From Lentzea pudingi (GTDB lineage Bacteria; Actinomycetota; Actinomycetes; Mycobacteriales; Pseudonocardiaceae): DNA of 64,000 nt. The stretch is from NCBI RefSeq assembly GCF_014646255.1, contig NZ_BMNC01000017.1, forward strand, positions 84,140 through 148,139, given 5' to 3'. A program made the translations under genes and the position numbers. Of the stretch, positions 59,747-64,000 are shown one piece after another; the stretch's first letter is position 1; each line of letters starts with the position of its first letter. Under the pieces are notes generated by a model. That model saw only the letters and a program-made list of their open reading frames with translations. It searched no databases and was not told where the DNA came from.

Positions 59747-60715
59747 ATGACGCACACCCCTTCCTCGCAGGTCGTGAAGGTGCTGGCCGCAGCGGTGCGG
59801 CGCGCCGCCCGCCTGGAGTTCGGCTTCGTGGGCACCGAGAACCTGCTGATCTCACTGGCCGACACCATCGGTCCCGGCCGCAAGCTCGGCACGACGTCGC
59901 TGACGGCGCAGGCGATGGCGCGGGGGACCGACCACTGGCCCGACGACGACGGCGGCGTCGCCCTCGAGCCTCACCCGGACGTCACGGCGCTGATGAGCGC
60001 CGCCCACCACCACGCCCGCGTCGACACCCTCCTGCCCGTGAGCCACGCGCTGGAGACCTGTCTGAGGGCCGCCGTCGCGCGAGCCGGCGACGGCGTGCTG
60101 ACCACGACCCACCTCGCGCTGGCGCTGCTGTCGCTCGACTCCGGGCGAGTCGCCGACCTGATGCTCGTCCACGGCGTGGACGTCGAGGCGACGGCCGCGG
60201 CGGTGCGAGCCGACGCCACCCGGAAGCACGCCGAGGTCGAGGAGGCGCCCGCCGTCTGGTTGCTGCGCAAGGCGGGAGCCCTGGAGGGGGAGTCCGGCGG
60301 CGGGTACGTGCGCTGGCTGACCCGGCTCGTCTCGCGCGGCCAGGGACTCGGCGGACCGGTGCTGACCGTCGTGCGCAACGAGGCCGAACGGCTCGCGGTC
60401 GCCGCGCGACGAGACGTCTCGTCGCGTGATCTCGTGGAGGCGGTGCTGACGGTCGACCGGCAGCTGGCCGCGTCCGGACGGCGGCTGAAGCCGGAGCTCG
60501 AGTCGGGTGGCGCGGCGGCGTTGCGCGAGGCAGGCGTGCAGCCGGCCGCGCTGCCCGCCGGCGGCACCGTGGAGCGCGCGCTGGAACGGGCGAAGCTCGT
60601 CGCGGCCCGGCGCGGGGACGCCGTCGTGGGCACCCGGCACCTGCTCGCGGCGGTGCGCGACGACCCGGCGGACCCCGTCGCGGGAGCGCTCGCCGGCCTC
60701 GCCACTGAGACATAG
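59747..60715 (+). CDS. Clp N-terminal-domain protein (ClpC/ClpS-independent adaptor-like)
   Basis: The 322-aa protein carries two or three Clp_N-type helical repeats (ARLEFGFVGTENLLISLA ~25; GDGVLTTTHLALALLSLDSG ~120; GDAVVGTRHLLAAVRDDP ~295) but no AAA+ ATPase domain. Free Clp_N proteins may bind substrates or Clp ATPases; the role here is unknown. ATG 59747 was chosen; an in-frame GTG 59717 is upstream. It lies between the second MerR gene and the gcvP riboswitch, where M. tuberculosis has Rv1831. Confidence 0.75.
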   Translation: MTHTPSSQVVKVLAAAVRRAARLEFGFVGTENLLISLADTIGPGRKLGTTSLTAQAMARGTDHWPDDDGGVALEPHPDVTALMSAAHHHARVDTLLPVSHALETCLRAAVARAGDGVLTTTHLALALLSLDSGRVADLMLVHGVDVEATAAAVRADATRKHAEVEEAPAVWLLRKAGALEGESGGGYVRWLTRLVSRGQGLGGPVLTVVRNEAERLAVAARRDVSSRDLVEAVLTVDRQLAASGRRLKPELESGGAAALREAGVQPAALPAGGTVERALERAKLVAARRGDAVVGTRHLLAAVRDDPADPVAGALAGLATET

Positions 60716-60770
60716 GTCGCCTCCCTGGCGACTACCCGGGCTGCCTGCGGGTATTCTTCTCGGGTAGTCG
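60716..60770. repeat. Two nested hairpins upstream of the glycine riboswitch
   Basis: GTCGCC/GGCGAC (60716-60732, 5-base loop) directly follows the Clp_N stop codon and may terminate that gene. It overlaps a second, perfect 10-bp inverted repeat, CGACTACCCG (60729-60738) with CGGGTAGTCG (60761-60770). The 22-base loop of the latter holds TATTCT, a possible -10 box. The two stems exclude each other. Confidence 0.5.
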
Positions 60771-60778
60771 CTGAACTC

Positions 60779-60970
60779 AGGCGGGAGAGACCGGGTTCCG
60801 AGCCCGGCGCCGAAGGAGCAAGTCCCTCCCCGGGAACCTCTCAGGCATCCAGGACCGCCGAGCGAGACGCCTCTGGAAAGTGGATCCCCGCAAGGGAATC
60901 CCGCCGACGGTGAAAGCCCGTTCTCGCAACGGGTGAACCTCTCAGGCGCCCCTCGGGGTACGGACAGAGC
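60779..60970 (+). ncRNA. Tandem glycine riboswitch of gcvP
   Basis: Two consecutive glycine aptamers can be read. Aptamer I (~60781-60860) has GGGAGAGACC, CGCCGAAGGAGCAAG, CCTCTCAGGC and AGGACCG. Aptamer II (~60862-60969) has CTCTGGAAAG, CCGCCGACGGTGAAAGC, CCTCTCAGGCGCC and GGACAGAG. They are joined by a very short linker. Glycine binding turns on expression of the cleavage system in other bacteria. The gcvP AUG lies ~50 bases further, with GGAGG in the connecting segment, so translational control is possible. Confidence 0.93.
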
Positions 60971-61019
60971 GGGGAGGGCACAGGACACGTGTGCCCGAAA
61001 GCCACCCCGGAGGCGTTTG

Positions 61020-63914
61020 ATGACCCAGGACCGCATCCCGCTCGCCGCTCTCGAGCACGGCACCCCGTTCGCCGACCGCCACGTCGGCCCGCGCCCGGCC
61101 GAACTCGCGCGCATCCTCGACGTCATCGGCGTCGGGTCGCTCGAGGAGCTGGCGCAGCACGCGGTGCCGTCGTCCATCCACGAGCGCGACCTCGTGCTGG
61201 ACCTGCCCGCCCCGGCCACCGAGACCGAGGCGCTCGCGGAGCTGCGCGAGCTCGCGTCGCGCAACCGCCCGATGACGCAGATGATCGGCCTGGGCTACTA
61301 CGACACCGTGACGCCGGGCGTGATCCTGCGCAACGTGCTCGAAAGCCCGGCCTGGTACACCGCGTACACGCCGTACCAGCCGGAGATCTCGCAGGGCCGC
61401 CTCGAGGCGCTGCTGAACTTCCAGACGATGGTCGGCGACCTGACGGGCCTGCCGACGGCGAACGCGTCCATGCTGGACGAGTCGACCGCGGCCGCGGAGG
61501 CGATGACGCTGGTGCGCCGCGCGGGCAAGTCCAAGTCGGCCAAGTTCGTCGTCGACGCGGACACGCTGCCGCAGACGCTCGCCGTCATCGAGACGCGCGC
61601 CGAGCCGCTGGGCATCGAGATCGTCGTCGCCGACCTGTCGCAGGGCATCGAGGGCCTGGGCCTCGGTGGCGACTTCTTCGGCGTGCTGCTGTCGTACCCC
61701 GGCGCGTCCGGTGTGGTGCGCGACCAGAAGGCGCTCATCGAGGAGATCCACGCCGCCGGCGCGCAGGCCGTCGTCGTCGCCGACCTGCTGGCGCTGACGC
61801 TGCTGCGCGCGCCCGGTGAGATCGGCGCGGACGTCGTCGTCGGCACCACCCAGCGCTTCGGCGTCCCCATCGGCTTCGGTGGCCCGCACGCCGGGTACAT
61901 GGCCGTCCGGTCCGGTCTGGAGCGCCAGCTGCCCGGCCGTCTCGTGGGCGTCTCCGTCGACTCGGACGGCTCGCTCGCGTACCGCCTCGCCCTGCAGACG
62001 CGTGAGCAGCACATCCGCCGTGAGAAGGCCACGTCGAACATCTGCACCGCGCAGGTGCTGCTGGCCGTGATCGCGTCCATGTACGCCGTCTACCACGGCC
62101 CCGAGGGCCTGCGGTCGATCGCGACCCGCGTGCACCGCCTCGCGACCGTGCTCGCCACGGGCCTGTGCGAGGCCGGTCTGGACGTCGTGCACGGCGAGTT
62201 CTTCGACACCGTCCAGGTCCGCGTTCCCGGCGAGGCCGCCGCGGTCGTCGAGAAGGCGCGCGAGGCCGGCATCAACCTGCGTCTCGTCGACGCCGATGTC
62301 GTCGCAATCGCCTGCGACGAGAAGACCTCGCGGGCGCACATCGTCGCCGTGTGGGAGGCCTTCGGCGTCACGGGGTCCGATGTGGACGCCATCGACGCCG
62401 ACACCGCCGACGGCATCCCGGGCGACCTGCGCCGCACCTCGGACTACCTGACGCACCCGGTCTTCCACGCGCACCGCTCCGAGACGGCGCTGCTGCGCTA
62501 CCTGCGCGCGCTGTCCGACAAGGACGTCGCCCTGGACCGCAGCATGATCCCGCTCGGCTCCTGCACGATGAAGCTGAACGCCACCGCGGAGATGGAGTCC
62601 ATCACGTGGCCGGAGTTCTCGACGCTGCACCCGTTCGCGCCCGCCGAGGACGCCGCCGGTCTGCTGAAGATCGTGTCCGACCTGGAGGCGTGGCTCGCCG
62701 AGGTCACCGGCTACGACGCGGTGTCGCTGCAGCCCAACGCCGGTTCGCAGGGTGAGTTCGCGGGCTTGCTGGCGATCCGCGCGTACCACCGCGCGAACGG
62801 CAACGCCGACCGCGACGTCTGCCTGATCCCGTCGTCCGCCCACGGCACCAACGCCGCGTCCGCCGTCATGGCCGGCATGCGCGTCGTCGTCGTGAAGTGC
62901 GACGACAAGGGCAACATCGACATGGGCCACCTGCGCACCACGGTCGCCGAGCACGCGGACGACCTGGCCGCGATCATGATCACCTACCCGTCGACCCACG
63001 GCGTGTACGAGGACACCGTCCGCGAGGTCTGCGGCCTGGTCCACGACGCGGGCGGCCAGGTGTACGTCGACGGCGCGAACCTCAACGCGCTGATCGGCCT
63101 CGCCCGCTACGGCAAGTTCGGCTCGGACGTCTCGCACCTGAACCTGCACAAGACGTTCTGCATCCCGCACGGCGGCGGCGGCCCCGGCGTCGGCCCGATC
63201 GGCGTGAAGTCCCACCTCGCCCCCTTCCTGCCGAACCACCCGCTGCAGCCGACCGCCGGTCCGGCCACCGGTGTCGGCCCGATCTCGGGCGCCCCGTGGG
63301 GTTCCGCGTCGATCCTGCCGATCTCGTGGGCGTACGTGCGCATGATGGGCGGCGACGGCCTGCGCCGCGCCACCCTGACCGCCGTGGCCGCCGCGAACTA
63401 CGTGGCCCGCCGCCTGGACGAGCACTACCCGGTCCTCTACACGGGTGAGGGCGGCTTCGTGGCTCACGAGTGCATCCTCGACCTGCGCCCGATCACCAAG
63501 GCCACCGGCGTGACGGTGGACGACGTCGCGAAGCGCCTCGCCGACTACGGCCTGCACGCCCCGACGATGTCGTTCCCGGTCGCCGGCACCCTGATGGTCG
63601 AGCCGACCGAGTCCGAGGACCTGGCCGAGATCGACAGGTTCATCGACGCCATGATCGCCATCAAGCGCGAGATCGACCGCGTCGGCGCCGGCGAGTGGCC
63701 CGTCGAGGACAACCCGCTGCGCAACGCCCCGCACACCGCGGCCTGCGTGACGACCGGCGAGTGGAACCACCCGTACACCCGCGAGGAGGCCGTCTTCCCC
63801 GCGGGCCGGAGCAGCACCCCGAAGATCTGGCCGCCGGTCCGCCGCATCGACGGCGCCAAGGGCGACCGCAACCTGGTCTGCTCCTGCCCGCCGCTCGAGG
63901 CGTACAGCAGCTGA
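61020..63914 (+). CDS. gcvP: Glycine dehydrogenase (decarboxylating), P protein of glycine cleavage
   Basis: The 964-aa single-chain P protein has the N-terminal half (DRHVGPRPAELARIL, IGLGYYDTVTPGVILRN) and the C-terminal half with the PLP lysine at about 711 (HLNLHKTFCIPHGGGGPG) and the Gly-rich loop after it. It decarboxylates glycine and passes the aminomethyl group to GcvH. ATG 61020 has GGAGG upstream. The riboswitch precedes it, and gcvH is in the same block on the same strand. Confidence 0.96.
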   Translation: MTQDRIPLAALEHGTPFADRHVGPRPAELARILDVIGVGSLEELAQHAVPSSIHERDLVLDLPAPATETEALAELRELASRNRPMTQMIGLGYYDTVTPGVILRNVLESPAWYTAYTPYQPEISQGRLEALLNFQTMVGDLTGLPTANASMLDESTAAAEAMTLVRRAGKSKSAKFVVDADTLPQTLAVIETRAEPLGIEIVVADLSQGIEGLGLGGDFFGVLLSYPGASGVVRDQKALIEEIHAAGAQAVVVADLLALTLLRAPGEIGADVVVGTTQRFGVPIGFGGPHAGYMAVRSGLERQLPGRLVGVSVDSDGSLAYRLALQTREQHIRREKATSNICTAQVLLAVIASMYAVYHGPEGLRSIATRVHRLATVLATGLCEAGLDVVHGEFFDTVQVRVPGEAAAVVEKAREAGINLRLVDADVVAIACDEKTSRAHIVAVWEAFGVTGSDVDAIDADTADGIPGDLRRTSDYLTHPVFHAHRSETALLRYLRALSDKDVALDRSMIPLGSCTMKLNATAEMESITWPEFSTLHPFAPAEDAAGLLKIVSDLEAWLAEVTGYDAVSLQPNAGSQGEFAGLLAIRAYHRANGNADRDVCLIPSSAHGTNAASAVMAGMRVVVVKCDDKGNIDMGHLRTTVAEHADDLAAIMITYPSTHGVYEDTVREVCGLVHDAGGQVYVDGANLNALIGLARYGKFGSDVSHLNLHKTFCIPHGGGGPGVGPIGVKSHLAPFLPNHPLQPTAGPATGVGPISGAPWGSASILPISWAYVRMMGGDGLRRATLTAVAAANYVARRLDEHYPVLYTGEGGFVAHECILDLRPITKATGVTVDDVAKRLADYGLHAPTMSFPVAGTLMVEPTESEDLAEIDRFIDAMIAIKREIDRVGAGEWPVEDNPLRNAPHTAACVTTGEWNHPYTREEAVFPAGRSSTPKIWPPVRRIDGAKGDRNLVCSCPPLEAYSS

Positions 63915-63940
63915 CCCAGGACGATGAAGGGGCGCACTCG

Positions 63941-63968
63941 TGAACTGGTCCCCGGAAGTTGGACTGGC
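63941..63968 (+). mobile_element. Possible terminal inverted repeat of an IS3-family (IS150-type) element, cut by the window edge
   Basis: The sequence beginning TGAACTGGTCCCCGG and continuing AAGTTGGACTGGC resembles ends of the IS150 group (TG-ACTG--CCC---- -GTTGGAC) as I recall them. It starts 27 bp after the gcvP stop. Only the first ~60 bp of any element are visible, so no transposase or second end can be checked. Confidence 0.35.
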
Positions 63969-64000
63969 TAACTGAAGGTTAGGTCGCGAGGGTCTGGGCT

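Noticed and set aside
60942..63770. A 942-codon minus-strand open frame opposite gcvP
   Set aside because: Same GC-driven artefact; the plus strand encodes an unmistakable P protein.

Overview
The window is high-GC chromosomal DNA from an actinomycete. The gene families (WhiB, GarA, SigF with an RsbW-type kinase, a SigL-type ECF sigma factor, DUF4383, DUF574) and the gene order gcvH-garA-merR-DUF151-merR-...-gcvP, the same order as M. tuberculosis Rv1826-Rv1832, point to a Pseudonocardiales-like genome such as Lentzea, Saccharothrix or Amycolatopsis. Family and genus are inference; no 16S gene is present.

Layout. 1-8.1 kb is one end of a contractile-injection-system (eCIS, phage-tail-like) cluster: the end of a baseplate J-like protein, a tail protein, a zinc-ribbon membrane protein with a discoidin-like domain, a secreted TolB/VWA/HYR protein, a COG1470-like membrane protein and a LuxR regulator with a degenerate receiver. 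8.1-9.4 kb is a NarL-type two-component pair. 9.5-18 kb holds a possibly decayed gene, a PHP-family protein, a secreted TAP-like peptidase, a MASE1 membrane protein, a molybdopterin oxidoreductase and a long-chain acyl-CoA synthetase. 18.1-23.4 kb is a sugar-acid region: a LacI regulator, a hydrolase gene broken by an in-frame amber codon, an IlvD/Edd-type dehydratase, a DHDPS-family enzyme and a GntR regulator. 23.5-26.6 kb holds a SigL-like sigma/anti-sigma pair, a DUF1996 protein and a second anti-sigma-like gene without its zinc finger. Both the sigma operon and the orphan gene have the same ECF-type promoter.

26.7-39.9 kb holds a quinone oxidoreductase and a large secreted module: a 1667-aa FG-GAP/LamG protein, then a 2229-aa RHS protein ending in a HINT domain and a nucleotidyltransferase-like toxin tip, then an overlapping 94-aa likely immunity gene. 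40-47.6 kb holds an MpaB-like oxygenase and a translationally coupled operon for a guanidino or amine compound (SSS symporter, agmatinase family, ThDP enzyme, PatD-like aldehyde dehydrogenase), divergent from a PucR regulator. tRNA-Glu(CTC) follows at 47.7 kb.

48-55.4 kb holds a short DUF574 methyltransferase, DUF4383, an M50 peptidase, argS, a WhiB3/WhiD-type gene and a stress-signalling cluster: sigF, rsbW, a kinase-STAS fusion, a STAS antagonist and a GAF-ANTAR protein. Three SigF-type promoter matches (upstream of DUF4383, rsbW and STAS) tie this region together. 56-63.9 kb is the glycine-cleavage/GarA block, with a tandem glycine riboswitch before gcvP. A sequence resembling an IS3/IS150-type terminus lies at the right edge.

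The best leads are the RHS-HINT-nucleotidyltransferase toxin with its immunity gene, the zinc-finger-less anti-sigma gene under a SigL-type promoter, the GarA homologue with only one of the two adjacent regulatory threonines, the kinase-STAS fusion, and the ThDP enzyme inside the guanidino operon.
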